From contig DATATI010000029.1 in NCBI GenBank assembly GCA_036268875.1, positions 211,273 to 275,272 on the forward strand: 64,000 nucleotides of DNA, written 5' to 3'. Positions 1 to 8,996 of this stretch are shown here, piece by piece; the first letter of the stretch is position 1; each line of letters opens with the position of its first letter. The DNA is from Polyangia bacterium (GTDB taxonomy: Bacteria > Myxococcota_A > Polyangia > Fen-1088). Under the pieces are notes generated by a model. The model searched no databases. It was not told the origin of the DNA and worked only from the letters and a program-made list of their open reading frames with translations. The translations under genes were made by a program, and so were the position numbers.

Positions 1-591
1 GCGTCCCAGGCGGCGCTGGATCGCTTCGGGCGGATCGATTTTCTCATCAACAACGCCGGCGCGCTGTACTGGCAAACGCTGGCCGGCACGCCGCTGAAGA
101 AATTCGATCTGGTGATGGGGGTGAATGCGCGCGGCGCCTTCGCCTGCTGTCATCACCTGCTGCCGGCGATGCGGGCCCAGAAATTCGGCCACATCCTGAT
201 GCTGTCGCCGCCCGTCGACGCCAAGGCCGCCGGCGGCAAGATCGCCTATGCCATCAGCAAGTTCGGCATGACATTGATCGCCCAGGGTCTGGCCGACGAG
301 GTACGCGACGACAACGTGGCCGCCAATGCTTTGTGGCCGGCGACCATGATCGAAAGCCTGGCCACCATCAACTGGGGCCTCGGCGACCGCACCATGTGGC
401 GCACGCCGGAAATCTTGGTCGACGCCACTCTGCGCATCTTCGCCAAGGAGCCGCGCCTCTTCACCGGCCACGCTCTGGTCGACGAAGATTTCCTGCGCGG
501 CGAGGGCGTCAGTGATTTTGCCCGCTACCGCTGCGACCCGGACCACGAACCGCCGCGGGTGGGGTTCAACTTTCAGATCAGCAAGGGCTGA
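1..591 (+). CDS. HSDL2-like short-chain dehydrogenase, C-terminal part
   Basis: The reading frame is open from the first base, so the N-terminal Rossmann glycine motif lies outside the window; 196 residues are visible. They include the SDR NNAG motif (residues 17-20), the VNARGAF stretch, the catalytic Ser region (MLSPP) and the YxxxK pair in AYAISKFGM. The later segment (NALWPAT, then FTGHALVDEDFL) follows the layout of the SDR domain of human HSDL2-type proteins rather than fatty-acid FabG enzymes. It is probably an NAD(P)-dependent oxidoreductase acting on a lipid or acyl substrate; the substrate cannot be read from the sequence. It ends with TGA at 589-591 and faces a convergent small lipoprotein gene. 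Confidence 0.88.
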   Translation, partial: ASQAALDRFGRIDFLINNAGALYWQTLAGTPLKKFDLVMGVNARGAFACCHHLLPAMRAQKFGHILMLSPPVDAKAAGGKIAYAISKFGMTLIAQGLADEVRDDNVAANALWPATMIESLATINWGLGDRTMWRTPEILVDATLRIFAKEPRLFTGHALVDEDFLRGEGVSDFARYRCDPDHEPPRVGFNFQISKG

Positions 592-612
592 GCCGCCAGG
601 AGCGCCGATCGC

Positions 613-858
613 TCAGTCGATCTCGACCTCTTCGACGACGCCGGGGCAGCGCCAATGCGCCGGGTGCCAGCGACCGCGCGGCCCGCGGTGGCCTTCGATA
701 AGGACGCCGCCGCGACAGGGCGGGCGTTCGGGGCGCGCCACCACCCGCTCACGCACGACACAGCCAGAAATCGCGCCCACCGTGCTCAAAACAAGCGCCG
801 GCAGGCCCAGCCGGAGAACCTTCGTCGTCCCCATCGTGGCTTCCATGGACCGGATCAT
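613..858 (-). CDS. Small lipoprotein of unknown function
   Basis: 81 residues. A short charged N-terminus and a hydrophobic stretch end in a lipobox (AISGC), so this should be a lipoprotein of about 48 mature residues. The mature part is basic, rich in Arg/Pro/Trp/His, and has a GHRGPRGRWHPAHW segment recalling the W-x-P-x-H-W modules of small YXWGXW-type exported proteins, then an acidic tail (EEVEID). It lies 64 bp downstream of the exosortase gene on the same strand, so it could be the last gene of that unit. Function unknown; the lipobox is the main reason to accept it. Confidence 0.55.
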   Translation of the reverse strand: MIRSMEATMGTTKVLRLGLPALVLSTVGAISGCVVRERVVARPERPPCRGGVLIEGHRGPRGRWHPAHWRCPGVVEEVEID

Positions 859-922
859 GGGACCGAAATCGGCGGGGTGGAAGACTGGGGCGTTATTTTT
901 TTTGACGGCCGGGCGCCGCCCG

Positions 923-2584
923 TCACATCCACAAACCCCAGGCCCCGGCCAGCAGTGCGAACAGCACCAGCACGGCGTTGGTGACGGCGTGGGCGATCAC
1001 CGCGTCGGCCAAACGCCCGCGGGCCCGGAACGCCAGGGCATAGCAAAGACCGGCCAAAAAGCCGGCCAAAAGCCGCTTGTGCAGAAGCCCGAAGGCCAGC
1101 GACGAGACCAGCAGCCCGGTCACCGTGATCGCTGGCGGTGCCAGCTCGTCGAAGGCGGCGTTGCTCAGGCGGCGGGCGAGAAAACCGCGAAAGGCCAGCT
1201 CCTCTGCCAGGGGAACCACCATCAAGGTGGTCAACAGTCGAGCCGCAAAACCGAAGCCGTGCGGCGCGGCCGGCGCCGTCGCTGCGTCGGCGGCGAGCGG
1301 CAACAACAGATCGATCCCCAGCCAGATCGCCGCCACCAGCAGACCGATCGGCGCCGCGAACCACGACACGCGCCACAGCGCCCTCCATGACGGCTGACGA
1401 TACGTCGCCGAGAATGCCGCCAGCACGGCCAGGCCGACCAGCGGGCGCAGAACATAAAGAGGCTCGCGCCCCTCGACGGAAAAGGCGCGCGACACAAGAC
1501 CAGCCACCACCAGGGCCAGGAACGGAACCAGATACGGCGCGGCCAGGTTAACCGTGGCCGTCGGAGCGGCCGCCGAAACCGCGGCCGTCCGCGAGAACCA
1601 TGGTGATCGCAGCGCCAGCGCCACCGTCGACAAAGCCACGCCGCAAAACAGCAGCGTGCCGGCGTAGGAATGAAATCCGCCCGCGCCGATCTCCGGCGAG
1701 ATGAACGCCCCCACCAGCACCAGCGCCACCAGGCGCACGATGTTGGCGATGAACGGCACCACTGTCCCGATGGCCAGCAGCCAAAGCGCCCGCGGAAAAC
1801 GCAGCCGATCGCGAAACAGCCACAACGCTGCCAGCAGGAACACCCAGGTCAGTCCAACGCCTTCGTAGCCCGAACACTGAGGCGCGATGTCGACGACGAA
1901 GCCGCGCGTACCGAACGCCAGCTTGGCCGGATCCACGATCACTTGGCGCACGAACAGGTGCAGCAGCAGCGACGACAGACCGAAGGTCACCCGGCGCAGC
2001 GGCAGCCACAATCCTTGCGACAGCTTGCCCACGCCGGCCGCGCCCAGTCCCACCGCCAGCGACAGCGCCAGCGCCGGCGCGTATGTCCGGGTCAAGCCCG
2101 GAATCCTCCTCGGCGGCAGGATGGTCAGCGACCAGCTCACCACCGTCGCCGCCAGCAGCGCCAGCCAGCCGACGACCAGCGCGGTGGCGTGCCTGGGGGC
2201 CATGCCGTCGTCGCGAAACACCGCCGCGCTGACCACCCCTAGGCCAGCAAAGCAGAGCAGGTGCGCCAGCAGGAACGGCGGCAGTCGGTGGCCGGCCAGG
2301 TCGCGCGTCAGCGAACCAGAAAGACCGCGCCGCACCTTCGCCCCGGCGACCAGGAACAACGCCGCGAACACCACCGCCCCGATGCGGACAAAAGAACTGG
2401 CGTTACGGATGATCGCTGTCCACCATCCATCGGGCAGGCTCGCCAGCGCGTCCGAGTCAAAGCGAATGCCGAGGACCAGACCTTCGGCCAGCAGCAAAAT
2501 GAGCAACGCCACCCAGCGCCCGATCGGAAGCGCGGTTTTGGGCTCCGGGCGGGCGTCACTGGGGGCGTCGTCGGAAGGCATCAA
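923..2584 (-). CDS. xrtE: Exosortase E / CPBP protease fusion (VPEID-CTERM system)
   Basis: 553 residues, a polytopic membrane protein made of two enzymes. The N-terminal half is an exosortase with the three expected catalytic residues: Cys in APQCSGYEG (about residue 235), Arg in NIVRLVAL (about 282) and His in GFHSYAG (about 304). The C-terminal half is a CPBP (CAAX-type) membrane protease with the EExxFRG motif EELAFRG near residue 460 and a later His (LLHKR). This fused architecture defines exosortase E of the VPEID-CTERM system, which is expected to cleave and sort proteins at a PEID motif ahead of a C-terminal helix. The gene 91 bp upstream encodes exactly such a substrate, so the two form an operon. 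Whether the fused CPBP half cuts the same substrate is unknown. Confidence 0.93.
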   Translation of the reverse strand: MMPSDDAPSDARPEPKTALPIGRWVALLILLLAEGLVLGIRFDSDALASLPDGWWTAIIRNASSFVRIGAVVFAALFLVAGAKVRRGLSGSLTRDLAGHRLPPFLLAHLLCFAGLGVVSAAVFRDDGMAPRHATALVVGWLALLAATVVSWSLTILPPRRIPGLTRTYAPALALSLAVGLGAAGVGKLSQGLWLPLRRVTFGLSSLLLHLFVRQVIVDPAKLAFGTRGFVVDIAPQCSGYEGVGLTWVFLLAALWLFRDRLRFPRALWLLAIGTVVPFIANIVRLVALVLVGAFISPEIGAGGFHSYAGTLLFCGVALSTVALALRSPWFSRTAAVSAAAPTATVNLAAPYLVPFLALVVAGLVSRAFSVEGREPLYVLRPLVGLAVLAAFSATYRQPSWRALWRVSWFAAPIGLLVAAIWLGIDLLLPLAADAATAPAAPHGFGFAARLLTTLMVVPLAEELAFRGFLARRLSNAAFDELAPPAITVTGLLVSSLAFGLLHKRLLAGFLAGLCYALAFRARGRLADAVIAHAVTNAVLVLFALLAGAWGLWM

Positions 2585-2675
2585 GGCCGGGCCACCGATC
2601 CGGTGTGCGATGGCGTCGTTCGGAACCAGAACGAAGGACCGCCAGCCGTGCAGAGGCGACCGAGGCTGCGGTCGG

Positions 2676-2903
2676 CTACGCGGGGTTTTTGCCGCGGCGG
2701 GCCTTCAGCAGCAAGCTGCCACCCACCAGCAGCGAACCGATCGCGCCCAGACCGGCCGGATCGATCTCCGGGGCTGAATGCGACGGCGGACCCTGATGAA
2801 AATCTTCGTGCCCGTTGTCGGCGTGTGCCGGCGAGGCCAGCAACACCAAAAGACCCAAAGAAGCGACGAACCCGAACAATCGACCGACGGTGGACTTCAT
2901 CAT
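2676..2903 (-). CDS. PEID-CTERM sorted mini-protein, cognate exosortase E substrate
   Basis: 75 residues. An Sec signal peptide (MMKSTVG, then a hydrophobic core, cleavage near SPAHA-DN) is followed by only about 15 residues rich in His, Asp and Glu (NGHEDFHQGPPSH). Then comes a sorting tail of APEID, a Gly/Leu-rich helix and an Arg/Lys end (KARRGKNPA). The tripartite PEID / helix / basic-tail pattern is the VPEID-CTERM signal. A strong ribosome binding site (AAGGAG) lies 5 bases before the double ATG. It is the first gene of the unit with the exosortase E downstream. The processed product would be a tiny metal-ligand-rich peptide anchored or released at the surface; its role is unknown. Confidence 0.85.
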   Translation of the reverse strand: MMKSTVGRLFGFVASLGLLVLLASPAHADNGHEDFHQGPPSHSAPEIDPAGLGAIGSLLVGGSLLLKARRGKNPA

Positions 2904-3019
2904 GTCTCCTTGTTGAGAGGGTGATCATGAATACCACCGACACGCTTACCCGGTCAATACAAATTGTACGTCATCATACATTTATATATCGAGATATGAG
3001 GGCCAAGGAGAAGGCGGAC
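2904..3019. promoter_or_regulatory. Divergent promoter region, exosortase unit and opp operon
   Basis: This AT-rich stretch separates two divergent units in an otherwise very GC-rich window. The right half (about 2951-2998) carries TTGTAC at 2964-2969 and TATATC at 2985-2990, a loose match to -35/-10 boxes with a short 15-bp spacer, oriented toward opp. The left end holds the AAGGAG ribosome binding site of the sorting substrate. Exact promoter positions are inferred only. Confidence 0.4.
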
Positions 3020-5062
3020 TTGGGCCGCAGTCTCAGCGTACACTGCGTCCGCCTGAGCCGGAAATTGCCTGCCTCCGCGCGCAAAAAGCCGTTGTTATCG
3101 CCCCGCGGCGGGTGCCCTAGAACCGTCCCCGCGCTGGGTTTTGCCGTCATTGCCGCCCTCCTGACAGCGGGCAGCTGCCAGCGCTCGGCGCCTGGCTTTT
3201 ATGGGACGGTGATGCCGCGCCACCCACCCGGCGAAATCTGGACCAACAACGGCACCGAACCGGAGTGGATCGATCCCGGCAAGTGCGCGGAGAACGCCGG
3301 CTCGGTGATCGACATGAACACCTTCGCCGGCCTGACCCAGCCGCACCCGAAGACGTTGCAGCCGATGCCGGAGATCGCCCGCACCTGGTCGATCGCCGAC
3401 GGCGGCAAGCGATACACCTTCTGGCTGCGTCCCACGCAATGGTCGGACGGGCACGCGCTGACCGCCGAGGACTTCGTGTACTCGTGGAAGCGCGTCCTCG
3501 ATCCGGCCACCGGATCGAAATACAACACGTTCCTTTATCCGCTGGAGAACGCCGAAGCCTTCGGCGAACGCGCGCTGTGGATCGCCGGGCTGCCCGCGGA
3601 CTTCGAGACGGCAAAACTGGAGGCGCTGCTGGCGCCGCTGGCCCCGATCGCCAAGACGAAGATCGACCACGCGCACGGCTGGGCCTTCGCCTTCGTGAAG
3701 TCCGAAGGCGCCGCCGCCGCCGCCGACAAGGCCAAGGTGATCGCCGCGCTGAACGGCAAGACCATCGCCGGCGCCGCGGCGCCGCTGACGGTGAAGATCG
3801 CCGACGGCTCGGTGGTCGGGGTGCGCGCCCTGGACGACGATCGGCTTGAAGTGAGGCTGGAAAACCCGGTCCCCTATTTTCTCAGCCTGGTGTCGTTCTA
3901 TACCGCGATGCCGGTCCCGCGGCACGTGCTGGAGCGCCTGGCGAAGGAAGGCAAGAACACCGACCTGTGGACGCGCCCGGAGTATTTCGTCTCGAACGGA
4001 CCCTATGTCCTGAAAGAGTGGAAGTTCCGGCAGTACATGACGCTGGAGAAGAACCCGTACTACTGGGACAGCGCCAACGTGCGCACGCCGCGCATTCGCC
4101 TGTTGATGGTCGAAGACGAAAACACCGTCCTCAACCTTTATAAGACCGGGGAAGTCGACTACATCGGCTCGACCGTCAATCTGCCGCCCGAATTCTTGGA
4201 CTACCTGCGGCCGATGAAGGACTTCGTCTCGCACCCGTTCCTGGCGGTCTATTTCTACTGGTTCAACACCAAGGTGCCGCCCCTCGACGACGCGCGGGTG
4301 CGGCGGGCGCTGAGCCTGGCCGTCGATCGCCAGGGCATCACCGAGTTCGTCACCCGCGGCCACCAGATCCCCAGCGCCACGTTGGTGCCCGACGGGCTGG
4401 CCGGGTATCACAGCCCGCCGGCGACGCTGTTTGATCCGGTGGAGGCACGCCGGCTGCTGAAAGAGGCCGGCTTCGACCAGCAGCACCCGCTGCCGAAGAT
4501 GACGGTCATCTACAACACGATGGAAAGCCACCGCACGGTTGCCCAGGCCATCCAGCAGATGTGGAAAAAGCACTTGGGCCTGGACGTCGAGATCGCAAAT
4601 CTAGAGTGGAAGGTCTATCTGGCGCGGCAGCAGGCGATGGACTTTCAGATCTCGCGCGGCGCCTGGGTGGGCGACTATCCAGATCCCTACACGTTTCTTG
4701 AATTGCTGACCGGCCAGAGCAACAACAACAACTCGAACTGGCGCAATGCCGAGTACGACCGCTTGCTGGCGGAGGGAAACAGCACCCTGGATCAGGTGGC
4801 GCGCATGAAGCTGCTGCGCCAGGCGGAAGAGCTGGCGATGGCCCAGATGCCGATGATGCCGATCTACATCTACACCCGCAACGAGCTAGCCAAACCTTAC
4901 TTGCGCGGCTTCTGGGGCAACATCCAGACTCACACGGCGATGAAGTACTGGTGGATCGATCAGCGGTTCTATAAAGACGCCCCGGCGGTCCCGCAGGAAG
5001 ATCCGCCGCCGCCCATGCCGACCCTGCCGCCGGCGCCCGTCACCGCGGACGGCGCGCGATGA
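3020..5062 (+). CDS. oppA: Oligopeptide ABC transporter substrate-binding lipoprotein
   Basis: A family 5 extracellular solute-binding protein that captures peptides outside the inner membrane and hands them to the permease encoded next. After a hydrophobic stretch there is a lipobox-like AGSC, so it is probably a lipoprotein. Family features include the SDGHALTAEDFVYSWKR segment, the VRRALSLAVDRQGI motif and a C-terminal ALMKYW-like end. At about 680 residues it is longer than E. coli OppA (543), partly from an insert rich in Ala/Lys around residues 200-260. The start is uncertain: TTG 3020 has AAGGAG 9 bases upstream and was chosen; ATG 2996 and TTG 3092 are alternatives. It overlaps oppB by 4 bp. 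Confidence 0.92.
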   Translation: MGRSLSVHCVRLSRKLPASARKKPLLSPRGGCPRTVPALGFAVIAALLTAGSCQRSAPGFYGTVMPRHPPGEIWTNNGTEPEWIDPGKCAENAGSVIDMNTFAGLTQPHPKTLQPMPEIARTWSIADGGKRYTFWLRPTQWSDGHALTAEDFVYSWKRVLDPATGSKYNTFLYPLENAEAFGERALWIAGLPADFETAKLEALLAPLAPIAKTKIDHAHGWAFAFVKSEGAAAAADKAKVIAALNGKTIAGAAAPLTVKIADGSVVGVRALDDDRLEVRLENPVPYFLSLVSFYTAMPVPRHVLERLAKEGKNTDLWTRPEYFVSNGPYVLKEWKFRQYMTLEKNPYYWDSANVRTPRIRLLMVEDENTVLNLYKTGEVDYIGSTVNLPPEFLDYLRPMKDFVSHPFLAVYFYWFNTKVPPLDDARVRRALSLAVDRQGITEFVTRGHQIPSATLVPDGLAGYHSPPATLFDPVEARRLLKEAGFDQQHPLPKMTVIYNTMESHRTVAQAIQQMWKKHLGLDVEIANLEWKVYLARQQAMDFQISRGAWVGDYPDPYTFLELLTGQSNNNNSNWRNAEYDRLLAEGNSTLDQVARMKLLRQAEELAMAQMPMMPIYIYTRNELAKPYLRGFWGNIQTHTAMKYWWIDQRFYKDAPAVPQEDPPPPMPTLPPAPVTADGAR

Positions 5063-5985
5063 GCGGCGTGACCCGCTTTGCCATCCGTCGGGCGCTGGGC
5101 TTGATCCCGACGCTGCTGATCATCGTGGTGCTGTCGTTCCTGGTCATTCGGCTGGCTCCCGGCTCGCCGTTCTCCGCCGAGCGCAAGGTGCCGCCCGAAG
5201 TATTGAAAGATCTGCAAGCGCACTATGGCTTCGACAAACCGCTGCCCGTGCAACTGGTCAGCTACGTCGGCAAGCTGCTGCACGGCGATCTGGGACTGTC
5301 GACGAAATATCCGCAGCGCACAGTCAACGAGATCATCGCCGACGGATTCCCGGCCACGTTGACCCTGGGTGCGGCGGCGCTGCTGTGGGCGTTGATTCTG
5401 GGCATCGGCGCCGGCATCGTCGGGGCCGTCCGCCAGAACACCCGCTGGGACCACGGCGTGATGGGCCTGGCCATGGTCGGCATCAGCGTACCGACGTTCG
5501 TGATGGGGCCGCTGCTGGTGCTGGTCCTGGCCTTGCGCTTTTACCTGCTGCCACCGTCGGGCTGGGGCGGGATCACGCACGTCATCTTGCCGGCGCTGAC
5601 GCTGGGCACGGCCTACGCCGCGTACATCGCGCGGCTCACGCGCGGCGGATTGCTGGAGGTCATTCGCTCGGACTTCGTCCGCACCGCGCACGCCAAGGGT
5701 TTGCCCGAGCGCCTGGTGGTGTGGCGCCACATGCTGCAAGGCGGTCTGCTGCCGGTGGTGACCTTCCTCGGCCCGGCCATCGCCAACATCATGGTGGGCA
5801 GCGTGGTGGTGGAGAAGATCTTCGCCACCCCGGGCATCGGCCCTTACTTCGTCGACGCCGCCTTCAACCGCGATTACTTCCTGGTGATGGGGATCGTCGT
5901 TCTTTACTCGGTGTTCTTGCTGGTGATGAACTTGCTGGTCGACATCGCCTATGGGTTTTTGGATCCGCGGGTGCGGTACGAATGA
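5059..5985 (+). CDS. oppB: Oligopeptide ABC transporter permease OppB
   Basis: 308 residues with about six membrane helices and the usual DppB/OppB start (FAIRRALGLIPTLLIIVVLSF, a hydrophobic first helix followed by RLAPGSPF). The EAA loop that docks on the ATPase lies near residues 200-230 (RTAHAKGLPERLVVWRHML). The C-terminus LLVDIAYGFLDPRVRYE is typical. The gene overlaps oppA by ATGA and oppC by ATGA, so translation of the three is probably coupled. It forms the membrane channel together with OppC. Confidence 0.95.
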   Translation: MSGVTRFAIRRALGLIPTLLIIVVLSFLVIRLAPGSPFSAERKVPPEVLKDLQAHYGFDKPLPVQLVSYVGKLLHGDLGLSTKYPQRTVNEIIADGFPATLTLGAAALLWALILGIGAGIVGAVRQNTRWDHGVMGLAMVGISVPTFVMGPLLVLVLALRFYLLPPSGWGGITHVILPALTLGTAYAAYIARLTRGGLLEVIRSDFVRTAHAKGLPERLVVWRHMLQGGLLPVVTFLGPAIANIMVGSVVVEKIFATPGIGPYFVDAAFNRDYFLVMGIVVLYSVFLLVMNLLVDIAYGFLDPRVRYE

Positions 5986-6902
5986 CCGCGCCGGTGCCCG
6001 CATCGGCGACGGCCGCGACGCCCGAACACCCGACTGAACTGGTGGTCGGCACGTCGCTTTGGCAGGACGCCTGGAAACGCCTGCGCAAGAACCGGGCGGC
6101 GGTCGCCGGTGGCATCGTCACCGTCCTGTTGATGCTGACCTGTTTTCTTGGGCCTTTCGTGGTCAAGGCGATCTGGGGTTACGGGTATGCCGATCAGAAT
6201 CTGGCCTACGGCGCGCGCGGACCGTCCGCCCAACACTGGTTCGGCACCGACTTTTTCGGGCGCGATCTGCTGACCCGGGTGATGTTCGGCGGACAGATCA
6301 GCCTGGTGGTCGGTCTGCTGTCGGCCACCGTGGCCGCGGTGATCGGCACGATGTACGGCGCCATTTCGGGTTACGCCGGCGGGCGCGTCGACGGCCTCCT
6401 GATGCGCATCGTGGACATCATTTATTCGCTGCCCTACATGTTCTTGATCATCATCCTGGCCACCATCTTCGATCGCAGCCTGGTCATGCTGTTCATCGCG
6501 CTCGGCTTCGTCGGCTGGCTGACCACCGCGCGCATCGTGCGCGGGCAGACCTTGAGCCTGAAGGAACGCGAGTTCGTGCAAGCGGCGCGCAGCGTGGGCA
6601 CCAACGCGCGCGGGATCTTGCTTCGTCACCTGATTCCGAACGCCATCGGGCCCATCATCGTGTACTTCACGCTGACGGTGCCGGAGATGATCCTGCAGGA
6701 AGCGTTTCTTTCGTTCCTGGGCCTGGGCGTGCAAGCGCCGCGGCCCAGCCTGGGCGCGCTCATCAACGACGGCGCCCGCCACATGACCATCTTCTGGTGG
6801 GAGCTGGCCTTTCCCGGCGCGGCGATGACGCTGCTGCTGTTCTGTTTGAACTTCCTGGGCGATGGGCTGCGGGACGCGCTGGACCCGCAGATGAAACGGT
6901 GA
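5982..6902 (+). CDS. oppC: Oligopeptide ABC transporter permease OppC
   Basis: 306 residues from the ATG that overlaps the oppB stop. It has the cytoplasmic N-terminal segment SLWQDAWKRLRKNRAAVAGG and then the first helix, typical of the OppC_N domain. The GTDFFGRDLLTRVMFGG motif follows, with the EAA loop near residues 195-225 (FVQAARSVGTNARGILLRHLIPN) and the DPQMKR end. It pairs with OppB. The frame stays open far upstream, but that extension runs inside oppB and is not used. The oppD GTG follows 4 bp after the stop. Confidence 0.95.
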   Translation: MTAPVPASATAATPEHPTELVVGTSLWQDAWKRLRKNRAAVAGGIVTVLLMLTCFLGPFVVKAIWGYGYADQNLAYGARGPSAQHWFGTDFFGRDLLTRVMFGGQISLVVGLLSATVAAVIGTMYGAISGYAGGRVDGLLMRIVDIIYSLPYMFLIIILATIFDRSLVMLFIALGFVGWLTTARIVRGQTLSLKEREFVQAARSVGTNARGILLRHLIPNAIGPIIVYFTLTVPEMILQEAFLSFLGLGVQAPRPSLGALINDGARHMTIFWWELAFPGAAMTLLLFCLNFLGDGLRDALDPQMKR

Positions 6903-6906
6903 GCGC

Positions 6907-7926
6907 GTGACCAGCGCCGCCCCTGCCCCATCGGCCGCCGCCGCGCCGATCCTGTCGGTACGTGATCTCCGGACGTATTTCCGCACCGACGACGGATTGG
7001 TGAAGGCCGTCGACGGCGTGTCGTTCGCCCTCGGGCGCGGCGAGACGCTAGGCATCGTCGGGGAAAGCGGGTCGGGCAAATCGGTCACCAGCCTGTCGTT
7101 GATGCAGCTTCTGCCGCGACCGCCGGCCAGTCATCCGAGCGGGCAGATCATGTTCGACGGCCGCGACCTGATGACGTCGCCCGAGCACGACCTGCGCCGC
7201 CTGCGCGGCAACCGCATCGCCATGATCTTCCAGGACCCGATGACGTCGCTGAACCCGTATCTGACCGTCGAACGGCAGCTGACCGAGGTGCTGCAACTGC
7301 ACCGCGGCCTGTCACGCGCCGACGCCCGCGCCCGGGCGATTCAGATGCTGGGCAAGGTTGGCATCCCCGACGCCGCCCGCCGCATTCACGACCACCCGCA
7401 CGAATTTTCCGGCGGTATGCGCCAGCGGGTGATGATCGCCATGGCCTTGCTGTGCGAACCGCAGCTTTTGATCGCCGACGAGCCGACCACGGCCCTTGAC
7501 GTCACCATCCAGGCCCAGATCCTCCGGTTGATCAAAGGCCTGCAGACCGAGCTTGGCACCAGCGTCATTCTGATCACCCACGATCTGGGCGTCGTGGCGG
7601 GGATGGCCGATAGGGTGGCGGTCATGTACGCCGGCCGCATCGTCGAGACCGGCGCCGCCACGGAAATCTTTCGCGACCCGCAGCACCCTTACACCCGTGG
7701 CCTTCTGCGCAGCATCCCGCGCCTGGATCGCGAGCAAGCGGGCGCGCTGCGATCGATCCCAGGATTGCCGCCGGACCTGTCGGCGCTGCCGCCCGGCTGT
7801 CCGTTTCGCCCGCGTTGCGACGTGGCTCAGGAACGATGCGGCCGCGAGTACCCGCCGGTGCTGACGCTGGGCCGAGCCCGCGACGTCTATTGCTGGGAGG
7901 CGCGGTCCAGGCATGGCCAGCGCTGA
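6907..7926 (+). CDS. oppD: Oligopeptide ABC transporter ATP-binding protein OppD
   Basis: 339 residues with a complete ATPase core: Walker [10 protein letters not shown]-loop [11 protein letters not shown], signature FSGGMRQRV, Walker [13 protein letters not shown] and switch His (LITHDLG). The C-terminal oligopeptide-transporter extension carries the paired cysteines of [14 protein letters not shown], a feature that in some relatives binds an iron-sulfur cluster. The start is GTG 6907. Its end overlaps oppF by 14 bp. It hydrolyses ATP to drive peptide import with OppF. Confidence 0.95.
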   Translation: MTSAAPAPSAAAAPILSVRDLRTYFRTDDGLVKAVDGVSFALGRGETLGIVGESGSGKSVTSLSLMQLLPRPPASHPSGQIMFDGRDLMTSPEHDLRRLRGNRIAMIFQDPMTSLNPYLTVERQLTEVLQLHRGLSRADARARAIQMLGKVGIPDAARRIHDHPHEFSGGMRQRVMIAMALLCEPQLLIADEPTTALDVTIQAQILRLIKGLQTELGTSVILITHDLGVVAGMADRVAVMYAGRIVETGAATEIFRDPQHPYTRGLLRSIPRLDREQAGALRSIPGLPPDLSALPPGCPFRPRCDVAQERCGREYPPVLTLGRARDVYCWEARSRHGQR

Positions 7927-8980
7927 GGCCACGGCCGCCGCGCCGGCGCCGACGCCCACCCCGACGAAGCCCGGCGACGTGCTGCTGAGCGTGCGCGAGT
8001 TGCGCGTACACTTTCCCGTCGGTGGCGGCGTCGGTCGGGCGCCCGCCGTGGTGAAGGCCGTCGACGGCGTCAGCTTCGACGTCCGCCGCGGCGAAACGCT
8101 GGGCCTGGTGGGCGAAAGCGGCTGCGGAAAATCCACCACCGGCCGCGCGGTGCTGCAGCTGCTGCGGCCCACCAGCGGACAGATCATCTTCGACGGCCGG
8201 GAGCTGTCCGGCCTGTGGCGCAAACGGTTTGGCACCTGGCGCTGGTCGCGACCGCTGCACGATCTGCGGCGGCGGATGCAGATGATCTTTCAAGATCCCT
8301 ACGCCAGCTTGAACCCGCGCATGACCATCGAGCAGATCGTTTCAGAGCCGCTGGTGAACTTCGCCGTCGCCAGCGGTGATGGCCTGCGCCGCCGCGTGCA
8401 GCAGTTGCTGGAACGGGTGGGCATGGATCCGCGTTACGTGCGCCGGTACCCGCACGAATTCTCCGGCGGCCAGCGCCAGCGCATCGGCATCGCCCGCGCC
8501 CTGGCCTTGTCGCCCGAGATTGTCATCTGCGACGAACCGATCAGCGCCCTGGACGTTTCCATCCAGGCCCAGATCCTGAATCTGCTGAAAGATCTGCAGC
8601 GCGATCTGGGCCTGACGTACGTCTTCATCGCCCACGATCTGGCGGCGGTTCGTCACATTTCCGATCGCATCGCCGTGATGTACCTGGGCCGCATCGTCGA
8701 GGTCGCCGACACCGAGACGCTGGTGCGCGCCCCCGCCCACCCGTACAGCCAGGCGCTGATCTCCGCCGTCCCGGTGCCCGATCCCGAGGCCGAACGCCGC
8801 CGGCAACCGATCGTCCTCACCGGCGACGTGCCAAGCCCCCTGTCGCCGCCGTCCGGTTGCCGTTTTCACACCCGCTGTCCGCAGGTCTTCGAGCGCTGCC
8901 CGCGCGAAGACCCCGCCACGTATGAAGCCGCGCCTGGACAGTTCGCCGCCTGCCACCTTCTGGACCGCTCCGCGCCATGA
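7913..8980 (+). CDS. oppF: Oligopeptide ABC transporter ATP-binding protein OppF
   Basis: 355 residues. Motifs are Walker [21 protein letters not shown], signature [15 protein letters not shown], Walker [13 protein letters not shown] and His in FIAHDLAAV. The C-terminal [14 protein letters not shown] repeats the Cys arrangement of OppD. The N-terminus has about 20 residues of Ala/Pro-rich lead before the ATPase domain. As the fifth gene it completes a canonical oppABCDF order, so the transporter is likely functional. Peptide specificity cannot be inferred. Confidence 0.95.
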   Translation: MASAEATAAAPAPTPTPTKPGDVLLSVRELRVHFPVGGGVGRAPAVVKAVDGVSFDVRRGETLGLVGESGCGKSTTGRAVLQLLRPTSGQIIFDGRELSGLWRKRFGTWRWSRPLHDLRRRMQMIFQDPYASLNPRMTIEQIVSEPLVNFAVASGDGLRRRVQQLLERVGMDPRYVRRYPHEFSGGQRQRIGIARALALSPEIVICDEPISALDVSIQAQILNLLKDLQRDLGLTYVFIAHDLAAVRHISDRIAVMYLGRIVEVADTETLVRAPAHPYSQALISAVPVPDPEAERRRQPIVLTGDVPSPLSPPSGCRFHTRCPQVFERCPREDPATYEAAPGQFAACHLLDRSAP

Positions 8981-8996
8981 GTTAGTCTTCCGCGCG

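Noticed and set aside
859..922. GC-rich hairpin with T run beside the exosortase stop considered as a terminator
   Set aside because: The T run is on the upstream side for plus-strand reading and reads as A on the minus strand, so it does not fit an intrinsic terminator for the exosortase transcript.
2261..2995. Long upstream extension of the oppA frame
   Set aside because: It runs antisense through the exosortase/substrate genes, has an Arg/Gln-rich composition typical of a shadow frame, and has no homologous domain; the true protein begins near 3020.
3095..4573. 492-residue minus-strand open frame
   Set aside because: Antisense to oppA, no motif, composition consistent with a shadow.
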